A stretch of DNA of 45,299 bases from Mycobacterium sp. PS03-16 (GCF_004570325.1 NZ_SPQO01000037.1:1-45299); one strand, 5' to 3'; shown: positions 8,226 through 17,278, counted from the first letter of the stretch. The notes: generated from the sequence alone by a model not told the origin. Program-made: numbers and translations.

Positions 8226-10081
8226 CGCGTGGCGTCGAGCAGGTCGATCACCCGGGCCACCAGTTGGTCGATGTCGGCGTCGGTGGTGTCGAGCACCAGA
8301 TCGGCGTTCTCGGGTGGCTCGTAGGGGGCATCGACCCCGGTGAGCCCCTTCAGTCCACCGGCGCGGGCCCGCGCGTAGAGACCTTTCGGGTCGCGCTTCT
8401 CGCACTCCTCGACCGGGGTGGCGACGTACACCTCGAGGAACGGCAGTTTGGCCGCGTCGTTGAGGGCGCGGGCTATCTCGCGATCGGACTTCAGCGGCGA
8501 CACCAGCGACGCCAGCGCGACGACACCGGCGTCGGCGAACAAGCGCGTGAGATGCCCGACGCGCCGGATGTTCTCGGCACGGTCACCGGCCGAGAAGCCG
8601 AGATCGTCGGACAGGCCGTGGCGGATGTTGTCACCGTCGAGGAGATAGGCCACCTGACCCGATTCCACCAGCGCGCGTTCCACCGCCACCGCGATCGTCG
8701 ACTTCCCCGAGGCCGGCAGGCCGGTGAACCAGATGGTCGCACCCCGCTGACCGGTGGACTTCCACCGGTGCCCGCGGTCGAGCGACGAAGGGTGCCAACG
8801 GATGTCGTTGCGGGTCTGCACGCCGGGCTTGACCTCGCGGGGCTCGAGGATCGTGCCCGCCCCGACGGTGTCGTTGCTCGATTCGTCGATGAGGATGAAC
8901 GCGCCGCTGTCCCTGTTGTCGGCGTACGCATCGGCCACCACGACCGAACTGGTGCGCAGCGTCACGCTCCCGATGTCGTTGAGGACCAGTTCGACCGGAT
9001 TGTCGAACTCGTCGAGCGTCTCGGGGTCGAGCCGGCTGTGCAACGCCTGCACCGTCGCCCGCACCGTGCGGGTGGCCTGCTTGAGGGCGACGCGGTCGCC
9101 GGCGCGTAAGGGCGCATCCGAGAACCAGCAGACCGTGGCGTCGAGTTCACGGGCCGGCACCGGCAGCGTCGCATCGTGCGCGCCGCTGACGAACACGTCG
9201 CCGCGTCCGACGTCGATGTCGTCGGCCAGCTCGATGGACACCGACAGCGGTGCCACGCCGACGGGCCGCCCGTCGTCGAGGGTGTCCACCACGGTCACCG
9301 TCGAGCGGGTGCCCGCCGGCAGGCTGATCACCGGATCGCCGACACTGAGGGTGCCCGCCGACAGGCGGCCGGTGTAGCGGCGGCGCTGCTCGGCCGTGGG
9401 TCGGGACACCCACTGCACAGGCAGCCGCAGTTTACTCGGCTCGGGTTGAGGAGCACTGAGTTCCACCGCCTCGAGATACTCCAGCAGCGTCGGCCCGTGG
9501 TACCACGGCGTGTTGACGGACCGTGTGACGACGTTGTCGCCGTGTTTGGCGGCGATCGGGATGACGGTGATGTCGATACCGCCGAGGCGCTCGGAGAGTT
9601 GGTGCAGTTCTCTGCGCACCTCGGTGAACCGTCCTTCGTCGAAGTCGACGAGGTCGATCTTGTTCACCGTCGCGACGAAGTGCTTGATGCCCAACAGTTT
9701 CGCGATGCGCGCGTGCCGGTTGGTCTGGCGCAGCACACCGGCCCGCGCGTCGACCAGCAACACCGCGACGTGCGCATTGGACGCCCCGGTGAACATGTTG
9801 CGGGTATAGCGCTCGTGACCGGGGGTGTCGGCGAGGATGTAGCTGCGGTTCTCGGTGGAGAAGAACCGGTAGGCGACATCGATCGTGATGCCCTGTTCGC
9901 GTTCGGCGCGCAACCCATCCGACAGGGCGGCCAGGTCGGCGATGCCCTCGGCGTCCGTGACGGCCTCGAGGTGGTCGAGCGGCAGGCTGTCGGTGTCGTG
10001 CAGCAGCCGGCCGATCAGCGTGCTCTTGCCGTCGTCGACCGATCCGGCGGTGGTGATGCGCAGGAGCTGGCGTGTGCTCAT
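8222..10081 (-). CDS. cysNC: bifunctional sulfate adenylyltransferase GTPase subunit / APS kinase CysNC
   Basis: A 619-residue fusion. Residues 1 to about 430 are CysN, an EF-Tu-like GTPase with P-loop AGSVDDGKSTL, switch II DTPGHERYTRN and NKID motif. From about residue 440 is CysC, with the APS-kinase P-loop GLPASGKST (Lys460). Together with CysD it turns sulfate plus ATP/GTP into APS, then phosphorylates it to PAPS, the universal sulfate donor. The ATG at 10081 is chosen because MSTRQLLRITTAGS is the conserved N-terminus; the open frame upstream overlaps cysD. It lies 43 bp after cysD in an operon with a sulfotransferase, which argues that the PAPS feeds sulfation. Confidence 0.95.
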   Translation of the reverse strand: MSTRQLLRITTAGSVDDGKSTLIGRLLHDTDSLPLDHLEAVTDAEGIADLAALSDGLRAEREQGITIDVAYRFFSTENRSYILADTPGHERYTRNMFTGASNAHVAVLLVDARAGVLRQTNRHARIAKLLGIKHFVATVNKIDLVDFDEGRFTEVRRELHQLSERLGGIDITVIPIAAKHGDNVVTRSVNTPWYHGPTLLEYLEAVELSAPQPEPSKLRLPVQWVSRPTAEQRRRYTGRLSAGTLSVGDPVISLPAGTRSTVTVVDTLDDGRPVGVAPLSVSIELADDIDVGRGDVFVSGAHDATLPVPARELDATVCWFSDAPLRAGDRVALKQATRTVRATVQALHSRLDPETLDEFDNPVELVLNDIGSVTLRTSSVVVADAYADNRDSGAFILIDESSNDTVGAGTILEPREVKPGVQTRNDIRWHPSSLDRGHRWKSTGQRGATIWFTGLPASGKSTIAVAVERALVESGQVAYLLDGDNIRHGLSDDLGFSAGDRAENIRRVGHLTRLFADAGVVALASLVSPLKSDREIARALNDAAKLPFLEVYVATPVEECEKRDPKGLYARARAGGLKGLTGVDAPYEPPENADLVLDTTDADIDQLVARVIDLLDATR

Positions 10082-10124
10082 GCTGTCTCTCCCGTCGCTA
10101 CGCTGCGCTTCGCTAGCCCTGACA

Positions 10125-11045
10125 TCAGAAGTACCCCTCGCGTTTCCGGTCCTCCATGGCCGCCGCGGACGTGCGGTCGTCGGCGCGGGTCTCGCCGCGT
10201 TCGGACACCGTCGCCGCCGAGATCTCCTCGATGACGCGTTCGATGTCGGTCGCGCGTGAGCGCACGGCGCCGGTGATCGTGAGGTCGCCGACGGTGCGGT
10301 AGCGCACCCACTCCTCGGCGGCGGTCTCACCGTCGGTGGGCCGGGCGTACTGCGACACCGCGAGCAGGATGCCGTCGCGCGCGAAAACCTCACGCTCGTG
10401 GGCGAAGTAGATCGACGGCAACTCGAGGTTCTCCAGCTGGATGTATCGCCACACGTCGAGTTCGGTCCAGTTGCTCAGCGGGAAAACCCTGACCTGTTCG
10501 CCCCTCTTGATGCGGCCGTTGTACAGCGACCACGGTTCCGGCCGCTGTGCCCGCGGATCCCACTGCCCGAATTCGTCGCGGAAGCTCAGGATGCGTTCCT
10601 TGGCGCGGGCGCGTTCCTCGTCGCGGCGGGCGCCGCCGAACGCGGCGTCGAAGCCGCCCTCCTCCAGCGCGTCGAGCAGGGTGCGGGTCTGCTGCCGGTT
10701 GCGGGAGGCGCCCGGGCCCGGATCGGGCACCCGGCCCTTGTCGATCGACTCCTGCACCGAGGCCACGATCAGCCTGTGGCCCTGACCGGTGACGCGGCGG
10801 TCACGGAACTCGATGACCTCGTCGAAGTTGTGGCCCGTGTCCACGTGCATGACCGGAAACGGCAGCGGGGCGGGCCGAAACGCCTTCTCGGCCAGCCGGA
10901 GCAGGACGATCGAGTCCTTACCCGCGCTGAACAGCAGAACCGGCCGCTCCAGCTCGGCGACCACCTCGCGGATGATGTGCACGGCTTCGGCCTCGAGCAG
11001 CCGAAGCTCATCGACCCGCAGCGTCTCGATGTCGGCGACACTCAT
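10125..11045 (-). CDS. cysD: sulfate adenylyltransferase subunit 2 CysD
   Basis: A 306-residue ATP-PPi-alpha-hydrolase family protein. It has the PP-loop LLFSAGKDSIVLL at about residue 40, the strand HVDTGHNFDEVIEFRD, the conserved GGARRDEERARAKER loop, and the C-terminal EDRKREGYF that is nearly invariant in CysD. It makes APS from sulfate and ATP, driven by GTP hydrolysis in CysN. Its ATG overlaps the stop of the sulfotransferase gene (ATGA at 11042-11045), so translation is coupled. cysNC follows after 43 bp. Confidence 0.96.
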   Translation of the reverse strand: MSVADIETLRVDELRLLEAEAVHIIREVVAELERPVLLFSAGKDSIVLLRLAEKAFRPAPLPFPVMHVDTGHNFDEVIEFRDRRVTGQGHRLIVASVQESIDKGRVPDPGPGASRNRQQTRTLLDALEEGGFDAAFGGARRDEERARAKERILSFRDEFGQWDPRAQRPEPWSLYNGRIKRGEQVRVFPLSNWTELDVWRYIQLENLELPSIYFAHEREVFARDGILLAVSQYARPTDGETAAEEWVRYRTVGDLTITGAVRSRATDIERVIEEISAATVSERGETRADDRTSAAAMEDRKREGYF

Positions 11046-11845
11046 GTCGGTAATCCCTCCCTCTGCGCGTCGGCCCGGTACCGGTCCACCCACTCGTCGG
11101 AGCGCTGATCGGCCTGGCGTTCCAGCACCGGCGCCGGCGCCAGGCGTGGATCCTGGCCCAGCTTCTCGAGGATCTCGGCGACCACCTCGGTGAGGTTGGG
11201 CCACAACACCGGATAGGGCACGTCCATGAACTCGACGTCCTCCTCGGCGAACCAGGCGCGCCAGCCCTCCTCCTGGGCGCGCAGCATCGTCACGACGTGC
11301 GCGATGGCCCCGGCGTGATACTCGGCCCTGGCGTCGCGCACCGGGTCGGGGCGACCGCGCCACACGCGCGTCTGCACCGCCCGCCAGAAGGACACCGCCT
11401 GGGAGACGACGTCGGGCCGGTAGACGTGAATCAGGACGGGATCGCTGCCCACCACGTCGCGGATCGCGGCGAGCAACCCGTCACCGGACCGGTCCGGGAG
11501 GTCCTTGGCGCGGTCGAGCAGCAGCGGCGTCTGGTTCCACATCAGCTTGCCGCCCCACACCCCGTTGGGCGTGCGGCCGACGGTGCGGATGTAGTCGCGC
11601 CAGATCGTGGCCGGCGCGAGGTCGGGGGTTCCCTCGTCCAACGGGTCGAGCAGGCGCAGGATCGACTCGTCGTCGACGTCGGCGAACCACTCCCGCGGTT
11701 GGGGAGCCTGGCTGGTCTTGGGCAGGTACTGGAAGAACTCCTGGGGCTCACCGGCGACGCCGGTCGCACGCAACGACTCGACCAGCAGCGTGCTGCCGCT
11801 GCGCTGCGAGGCGAGTACCAGGTAGGCCGACGGCTTCGCGGACAT
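11042..11845 (-). CDS. stf0: Stf0-family sulfotransferase (trehalose 2-sulfotransferase-like)
   Basis: A 267-residue sulfotransferase with the N-terminal PAPS 5'-phosphosulfate loop SQRSGSTLL (residues about 14-22) and the Stf0-type segments GEPQEFFQYLP, VWGGKLMWNQ and HVYRPDVVSQAVSFWRA (3'-phosphate site). Stf0 transfers sulfate from PAPS to the 2-position of trehalose, the first step to sulfolipid-1 in M. tuberculosis; other mycobacteria have the enzyme without sulfolipid-1. The location matches Rv0295c. It is coupled to cysD by a 4-bp overlap and preceded by a sulfatase gene 51 bp upstream. The exact acceptor is inferred from the family. Confidence 0.9.
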   Translation of the reverse strand: MSAKPSAYLVLASQRSGSTLLVESLRATGVAGEPQEFFQYLPKTSQAPQPREWFADVDDESILRLLDPLDEGTPDLAPATIWRDYIRTVGRTPNGVWGGKLMWNQTPLLLDRAKDLPDRSGDGLLAAIRDVVGSDPVLIHVYRPDVVSQAVSFWRAVQTRVWRGRPDPVRDARAEYHAGAIAHVVTMLRAQEEGWRAWFAEEDVEFMDVPYPVLWPNLTEVVAEILEKLGQDPRLAPAPVLERQADQRSDEWVDRYRADAQREGLPT

Positions 11846-11896
11846 GCGCGAGAGCCTAACCGCCTTGAATAACCCGCGCTGACCAGTGTGTATGGC

Positions 11897-13282
11897 TCAC
11901 GATGAGTTTTTCTCTTGACCGGAATGATCGACCTCGATGCCGCGCTCGGCGGCGATGGCCGAGCGGCTGGTCACCTCGTGGCCGTGCAGCCGCAGATAGG
12001 TCTGCGTATAGCGTTCCGAGATCCGCGTTCCCGCGAAGTCCGACGGGATGACGTCGTTGGTCTTCACCCTCCAGTCGTCGAGCAACAGCGCGAGGTCGGC
12101 GGCGACGATCTCGGCGTCGCGTGCATCGTCGGCGGCCAGCAGGTTGTGCAGTTCTGCGGGATCGGCGCGCAGATCGTAGAGTTCGCGATCCGGTCGGGGG
12201 CCGCCCACCTGCGGCGCAACCCTGCGGCCGGGTGCGCTGTCGGCGATGTCCCACGGCATGTCGAGAAGCGGTCTGCGGGCGTAGTTCTCGATGTAGCTGT
12301 AGTCCTTGGTGCGGATCGCCCGGATGGGATCGAACGAATCGTGATAAGTCTTGGTCGTGTACACCGCGCTGCGGACCTGACGTTCGGGGACCGCCGTGAG
12401 GTTGCCGGCGTGCGAGAGACCGTCGACTTCAGCGGGAATCGGCACTCCGAGAACGTCGAGCAGGGTTGGTAGCAGGTCCACGCCGCTGAACAGGTCGTCG
12501 TAGACGCGCGGTCGGATGCCGGCGTCACGCGGTGGCCGGATCATGAGCGCGATGCCGGTGCCGGCGTCGTAGAGGGTGGATTTCGCCCGCGGCATCGCCG
12601 GGCCGTGGTCGGTCATGAACACCACCCAGGTGGTGCGGTCGAGTCCGGTGGCTTCCACGGTGTCGAGCAGGTGTCCGACTGCGGCGTCGGCGACGGTGAT
12701 CGACCCGTAGAAGTCGGCGAGATCCTGGCGCACCTCGGCGTCGTCGGGCAGGTAGTCGGGGACCGTGACAGCGGAGGGATCGGCGGGCCGGTAGCGCTCG
12801 GGCGGATAGGGCCGGTGCGTTTCGAAGAACCCGGCCGTCAGCAGGAACGGTTGTGCCGGTGTGCTCTCCAGCCAGGCGGTCGCGTGCTCGACGACGTACT
12901 CGCAGTAGGAGTTCGACACGTCGAATTCGGCGAAGCCGAGCTTGGCGGGGTAGGACGTTTCGTGTTGCATGCCGAACAACGCGGTCCGCCAGCCGTTCTC
13001 GGACAGAATTTGGGGCAGTGTCCGGACGCCGGCGCGGTACTCCCAGCCGTGGTGCGCCAGGCCGACCAGGCCGTTGGACTGGGGGTAGCGGCCCGTGAAC
13101 AGCGATCCGCGCGACGGTGAGCACAGCGGGGCGGTGGCGTGGGCGCGGGTGAACACGATGCTCTCCGCGGCGAACCGGTCCAGGCGGGGACTCGTGACGT
13201 CGTCATGGCCGTAGGCGCCGAGGTGCCGCCCGAGGTCGTGCCAGTGCACGATGAGCACGTTCGCCGGGTTCTTAGGACTCAC
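11897..13282 (-). CDS. type I sulfatase (Rv0296c-like)
   Basis: A 461-residue alkaline-phosphatase-superfamily sulfatase. Cys54 in CSPSRGSLFTG fits the C-x-P-x-R signature, where Cys is converted to formylglycine, the catalytic residue. The metal site appears as HWHDLGRHLG at residues 13-22 (His-Asp where many sulfatases have Asp-Asp) and the later FMTDHGPAM. There is no signal peptide, so it is probably cytosolic. It starts at a GTG (13282) and heads the minus-strand run sulfatase-stf0-cysD-cysNC. The gene may recycle sulfate or trim sulfated metabolites; the substrate is unknown. Confidence 0.9.
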   Translation of the reverse strand: MSPKNPANVLIVHWHDLGRHLGAYGHDDVTSPRLDRFAAESIVFTRAHATAPLCSPSRGSLFTGRYPQSNGLVGLAHHGWEYRAGVRTLPQILSENGWRTALFGMQHETSYPAKLGFAEFDVSNSYCEYVVEHATAWLESTPAQPFLLTAGFFETHRPYPPERYRPADPSAVTVPDYLPDDAEVRQDLADFYGSITVADAAVGHLLDTVEATGLDRTTWVVFMTDHGPAMPRAKSTLYDAGTGIALMIRPPRDAGIRPRVYDDLFSGVDLLPTLLDVLGVPIPAEVDGLSHAGNLTAVPERQVRSAVYTTKTYHDSFDPIRAIRTKDYSYIENYARRPLLDMPWDIADSAPGRRVAPQVGGPRPDRELYDLRADPAELHNLLAADDARDAEIVAADLALLLDDWRVKTNDVIPSDFAGTRISERYTQTYLRLHGHEVTSRSAIAAERGIEVDHSGQEKNSS

Positions 13283-13385
13283 ATCAGCAACCTAGCCGCA
13301 CCGACGGGGTCGGGGGTGTCAGGCGCCGCGGGGCAGGTACGTGGTCACCGCGTAACAGCGGCCCGGCAGGTCATCGACGATCACG

Positions 13386-14618
13386 TCACTCCCGCGCAAC
13401 TGTCCGTTGGCGGCCGAGCAGGAGGATGGGGCCGAGGGTGGCCGCGGTGACCGCGCCGATGACGGCCAGGGTGGGGAAACCGGTCTGCGCGACGACGAGG
13501 CCGGAGAACAGGCCTCCGGCCGCGCCGGCGACCGCGATGAACAGGTCGACGGTGCCCTGGGTCCTGGCGCGGGCGCCGATCGGGGTGGCGTCGGTGACCG
13601 TGGTGGTGCCGGCGATCAGCCCGAGGCTCCAGCCGAAGCCGAGCAGCGCCAGCGCGACGGCGAGCGCGAGAACCGAGTGGGGTGGGGCGACGGCGGCCAG
13701 GACGCCGGCGGCCACGAGCGTGACGGCGGCCAGGCCGGCGGTGATGGCCGCGCCGACGCGGTCGACGAGGTAGCCGGAGACCGGCGCGGGTAGGTACATC
13801 GCGGCGACGTGGATGGAGATGACCAGTCCGGCGGCGGCGAGGTCGTGGTCGTGGTGCTGCATGTACACCGGGGTCATGGTCATGATCGCGACCATCACCA
13901 ACTGGGTGATCATGATGACCGCCGCCCCGGCGAGCACGGCGCGGTTCCACGGCGACGCGCTGTCGGGGTCGTCGGCACCAGCGGTCTGCGGGGTACGCAG
14001 ATCCACGGCAAGGCGTAAAGGGTCCGGCCGCAGCAGGATCCAGATGACGAGGCCTGCGGCGCCGTAGGCGACGGCGGCGAGCAGGAACGGTCCGGCCAGC
14101 CGGGGGACGCCGAGCGTGTCGGCGAGGTCGCCCAGCACACCGACGAGGTTGGGACCGATCACCGCGCCGACCGTGGTGGCCACGAGCACCGTGCTGACGG
14201 CGCGGCCCCGGTGGTCCTCGTGGGCGAGGTCCGCGCCGGCGTAGCGAGCCTGCAGATTGGTGGCGGTGCCGGCGCCGTAGACGAACAGGGTGGCGAAGAG
14301 TAGCGGGATGTTGCCCAGCACGGCGGCCAGGACGATGCCGACGCTGCCGAGCGCCCCGGTGACGTATCCGGCCGCCAACCCGGCGCGGCGGCCGAGGCGT
14401 TGCGACAACTGCCCGACGGCGGCGGCCGCCGCGGCCGATCCGATGGTGAACAGCGCGGAAGGCAGGCCGGCCAGGCCGGTCGAGTCGAGCATGTCCTGCG
14501 CCAGCAGCGCGCCGACGGTGATGCCGGCGGCCAGGCCGGCGCCGCTGAGGATCTGCGCCGCGACCAGGACGCGCAGCGTGCGCCGTTGGACGGCGTCGAT
14601 GTCCGCCGGGGGCCTCAC
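13386..14618 (-). CDS. MFS transporter
   Basis: A 410-residue integral membrane protein with about twelve hydrophobic helices in two halves and a long polar loop near the middle (LRPDPLRLAVDLRTPQ to ASPWNRA). The cytoplasmic loop GQLSQRLGRRAGLAAGY fits the MFS motif A region. A histidine-rich stretch (QHHDHD) lies between helices in the second half. The GTG start at 14618 overlaps the stop of the upstream gene (GTGA), indicating a two-gene operon. The substrate cannot be read from the sequence; drug or metabolite efflux is typical of such proteins. Confidence 0.88.
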   Translation of the reverse strand: MRPPADIDAVQRRTLRVLVAAQILSGAGLAAGITVGALLAQDMLDSTGLAGLPSALFTIGSAAAAAAVGQLSQRLGRRAGLAAGYVTGALGSVGIVLAAVLGNIPLLFATLFVYGAGTATNLQARYAGADLAHEDHRGRAVSTVLVATTVGAVIGPNLVGVLGDLADTLGVPRLAGPFLLAAVAYGAAGLVIWILLRPDPLRLAVDLRTPQTAGADDPDSASPWNRAVLAGAAVIMITQLVMVAIMTMTPVYMQHHDHDLAAAGLVISIHVAAMYLPAPVSGYLVDRVGAAITAGLAAVTLVAAGVLAAVAPPHSVLALAVALALLGFGWSLGLIAGTTTVTDATPIGARARTQGTVDLFIAVAGAAGGLFSGLVVAQTGFPTLAVIGAVTAATLGPILLLGRQRTVARE

Positions 14619-15097
14619 GGCCGGTAGGGCACTCCGACCGCGCGGAACACCCACTCCGGCGGGACGGTGTAGGCCAGCGAGCGGGTCGGCAGAGCCGCCA
14701 GCACGTCGTCGGGGACGTCGCCCCGGTAGTGCAGGCTCACCGTGCCGTGGCAGCGGGCGTCGATGTCGGCGAGGTCGGCCTCGATGTGCAGGCCGTCGGC
14801 GGAGACCTCCGCGCGCACCGGTCCGTCTTGGGCCTCGGTCCACGACTGGTCGATGGTCCGGCCGGCGAGCCCGGGCACCGTGGACAGGGTCCCCAGTACC
14901 CGCTGCCGGGTGAGCACCAGCGCGCCGGTGTAGCCGGACACGCTGCCCGTCGCGCGTTTCCCTGGGATGGAACCGCTGAACCGGCGGGTCACGGGGACGT
15001 ACTCGGCGAGGTGCAGGATGCCCTCGGCCTCCGCGGCGGCCCGCATCTCGTCGGGCAATCTGCCGATGCGAAGCAGCTTTCGCACAAAGACGGCCAT
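14615..15097 (-). CDS. conserved hypothetical protein (Rv0307c-like)
   Basis: A 160-residue protein without signal peptide or membrane helix. It is mostly predicted beta strands (SVSGYTGALVLTRQRVLGTL, VRAEVSADGLHIEADLADI, GTVSLHYRGDVP), with a C-terminal LAYTVPPEWVFRAVGVPYRP. The strand-rich pattern with a turn containing LVLTRQRVL recalls bacterial PH-like domains, but this is only a shape-level impression. Position next to the PAP2 gene and length (160) fit Rv0307c of M. tuberculosis, which is uncharacterised as far as I know. It is coupled to the MFS gene by a GTGA overlap. Confidence 0.75.
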   Translation of the reverse strand: MAVFVRKLLRIGRLPDEMRAAAEAEGILHLAEYVPVTRRFSGSIPGKRATGSVSGYTGALVLTRQRVLGTLSTVPGLAGRTIDQSWTEAQDGPVRAEVSADGLHIEADLADIDARCHGTVSLHYRGDVPDDVLAALPTRSLAYTVPPEWVFRAVGVPYRP

Positions 15098-15142
15098 GGG
15101 CAGCCAGCCTATCTCCGTCGCGGCGGCTGGTAGACAGTCGCC

Positions 15143-15811
15143 ATGACGAGGCGCACCTGGCTGATCGCATCGGCGGTCGCCGCAGTCGCGGTGTTCGCGC
15201 TGCTGTGGATCGGCATCGCCCGGCACTGGGCGTGGCTGGCCACCGCGGACCTCGCCGTCCTCGAGCCGTTCGACCGTCTCGGCCTGGCGAACCCCGCCTG
15301 GGTCACCGGCTGGGACGTCTATTGCACGGTGTTGGGCCCGACGGTGTTCCGCCTCGTCGGGGTCGCCGTCATCGTCGTGATGCTGCTGCGACGGCACTTC
15401 CGGACGGCGCTGTTCCTGGCACTCACCGTCGAGTGCAGCGGCCTGCTCACCCAGGTCGTCAAGAACCTGGCCGACCGCCCGCGCCCCGCCACCGCCCTGG
15501 TCGGGGCGCACTCGACGTCGTTCCCGTCCGGCCACGCGGTGGGCGTCATGATCTGCGTGCTGGCGTTCTTGACGGTGCTGCTCCCGCTGCTGCGGCCGTC
15601 GGCACGCGGATGGGCGATCGCCGTGGGCGCGCTCGTCGTCGTGACGATCGGCATCGGGCGGGTGGTGCTCAACGTGCACCACCCGTCGGACGTGGTCGCC
15701 GGCTGGGCCCTGGGTTACGCCTGGTTCGTCGGCTGCCTGCTCGTCGCGGCGCCGGCCCGCGCGGTCAGTCCAGCGGCCGGAACACCGGCAGCGCTCGATA
15801 GCGCGCGCTGA
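15143..15811 (+). CDS. PAP2 superfamily membrane phosphatase (Rv0308-like)
   Basis: A 222-residue membrane protein with about six helices and the three PAP2 phosphatase motifs: K-x6-R-P as KNLADRPRP, PSGHAVG, and GRVVLNVHHPSDVVAG (R-x5-H-x3-D). Such enzymes dephosphorylate lipid phosphates (phosphatidate, undecaprenyl-PP or prenyl phosphates) on the outer face of the membrane. The gene is divergent from the Rv0307c-like gene and its last 47 bp overlap the end of the convergent PAP2-kinase fusion gene. Two PAP2 enzymes placed tail to tail suggest linked lipid-phosphate roles, but this is inference. Confidence 0.9.
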   Translation: MTRRTWLIASAVAAVAVFALLWIGIARHWAWLATADLAVLEPFDRLGLANPAWVTGWDVYCTVLGPTVFRLVGVAVIVVMLLRRHFRTALFLALTVECSGLLTQVVKNLADRPRPATALVGAHSTSFPSGHAVGVMICVLAFLTVLLPLLRPSARGWAIAVGALVVVTIGIGRVVLNVHHPSDVVAGWALGYAWFVGCLLVAAPARAVSPAAGTPAALDSAR

Positions 15812-17255
15812 ACGTGGCGTGCGTGACCTCCGCGCCGATCTCCCCGTCGCAGGCCAGCACGGTCGGCCCGTCCACCGCGGTGAACTCGAATTCGGGCACG
15901 CGCATCTCGTGGTAGAGCGGGCTGCGCTCCAGCCGGCCCAGCATGAGCGCGGTGAGGATCCGCAGCCGGCTCAGCCGCTTGCCGGTCTCCAGGATCCGCA
16001 CGTCGAGCAGCCCGTCGTCCATCCGGTGGCGCCGTGACGGGGCGAATCCCGACGGCAGGTACGTCGAATTGCCCAGGAAGAACAGCGAGGTCTGCAGCGT
16101 CACGTTGTCGTAGCTGATCCGGACCGGCTCACCGCGCCGCAGGGTGTGGAACATCGCGTACAGCCCGGCCAGCGGTTTACCGATCCGGTGCTCGAGCTTC
16201 TCGCGCTGCGCGACGAACTGCGGGTAGGCGCCGATGCTGGCCGTGTTGATCAGCATCTGCTCCTCGTTGAGGCACACCAGGTCCACGCAGGCGACGCTGC
16301 CGCGCCGGATGACGTCGATCGTCGTCGCCACCGAATCGCAGCCGATGTCCTTGGCGAAGTGGTTGAACGTCCCGCCGGGGAACACCGCCAGGGGTTTACC
16401 GACCTGCACTGCGATCCCGGCCGCGCACGCGACCGTGCCGTCGCCGCCGCCCACGGCGAGCACCTCGGCCCGCTCGGCGGCGTCCCGCAGCATCGCCTCG
16501 AGATCATCGCCGTCCTGCAGTTCGACGATCTCGGCGCGCGGCAGTTCCTCGCGCACCTCTTCCACCACGCGGGCGCCGGTACCGCTGCCCGACGACGGGT
16601 TGATCACCAGCACCACCCCGGCGCCGTCGGGACGCGGCGGCGTGGGCACCCGCAGCGGCGCGGCGGTGGGCAGCTTCGTCGGCGTCACCGGCGGCACCAC
16701 CCGCCCGCCGAGCACCGCCAGACCCGCGCCGATGCCGAAGCCGGCGAACACGTCCCCGGGGTAGTGCGCACCCACCGCCACCCGTGACAGACCGACCAGC
16801 CCGGCCAGCAGCGCCAAGCCCAGCCCCACCGGCGGGCTCTCCAGTCCCACGCCGATGGCGAACGCGGCCGCGCTGGCGGAGTGCCCGGACGGCAACGAGT
16901 TCGACGTGGGAAAGCGGCGGCTGCGTCGCGGGATCGGCACCACCAGGTAGTCCGGACGCGGCCGCTTCCACACCCGTTTCGCGCCCTGATTGGTGACCAG
17001 GCTGGTCACCGCGAGCGTCATGACGCCGCGTACGGCGCCCCGCTTGGTGCGTGGCCCGCCCACCGCCATCAGGCCGGCGGCAAGCGCGAACCAGAGTTTC
17101 GAGTGATCGGCGGCCCGGGTCAGCCGCGGCATCGTCGCGTCGAGCAGGGGACTGGGGGATTCGGCGATGGCCTCGAACACCTCCCGGTCCAGGCTGCCGA
17201 GGCCCCGGCCGATCTGTCGGAGTCCGGCACCACGGCGGCGCAAACGCAGGTCCAT
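15765..17255 (-). CDS. PAP2 phosphatase - diacylglycerol kinase-like fusion
   Basis: A 496-residue two-domain protein. Residues about 40-200 are a membrane PAP2 domain with KRVWKRPRP, LPSGHSASAA and SRVAVGAHYPGDVFAG motifs. From about residue 215 is a DAGK/LCB5 lipid-kinase domain with VLVINPSSGSGTG, the GGGDGTV nucleotide loop and PGGTFNHFAKDIG. It may both phosphorylate and dephosphorylate lipids. The ATG at 17255 (MDLRLRRRG) is preferred; a TTG at 17285 would put the start inside the palindrome upstream of the ArsR gene. Only 60 bp separates it from the divergent ArsR-type gene, so the operator there may affect both. Confidence 0.9.
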   Translation of the reverse strand: MDLRLRRRGAGLRQIGRGLGSLDREVFEAIAESPSPLLDATMPRLTRAADHSKLWFALAAGLMAVGGPRTKRGAVRGVMTLAVTSLVTNQGAKRVWKRPRPDYLVVPIPRRSRRFPTSNSLPSGHSASAAAFAIGVGLESPPVGLGLALLAGLVGLSRVAVGAHYPGDVFAGFGIGAGLAVLGGRVVPPVTPTKLPTAAPLRVPTPPRPDGAGVVLVINPSSGSGTGARVVEEVREELPRAEIVELQDGDDLEAMLRDAAERAEVLAVGGGDGTVACAAGIAVQVGKPLAVFPGGTFNHFAKDIGCDSVATTIDVIRRGSVACVDLVCLNEEQMLINTASIGAYPQFVAQREKLEHRIGKPLAGLYAMFHTLRRGEPVRISYDNVTLQTSLFFLGNSTYLPSGFAPSRRHRMDDGLLDVRILETGKRLSRLRILTALMLGRLERSPLYHEMRVPEFEFTAVDGPTVLACDGEIGAEVTHATFSARYRALPVFRPLD

Positions 17256-17278
17256 ACCGCTCAACGTAGCCGCAACCG

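Noticed and set aside
5556..8405. A 949-residue minus-strand open frame across the hydrolase, NTF2-like and tam genes.
   Set aside because: It is rich in Arg/Gly/Pro/Ala with no domain. It runs antisense or in a shadow frame to three genes with clear motifs, as is common in DNA with GC-rich third positions.
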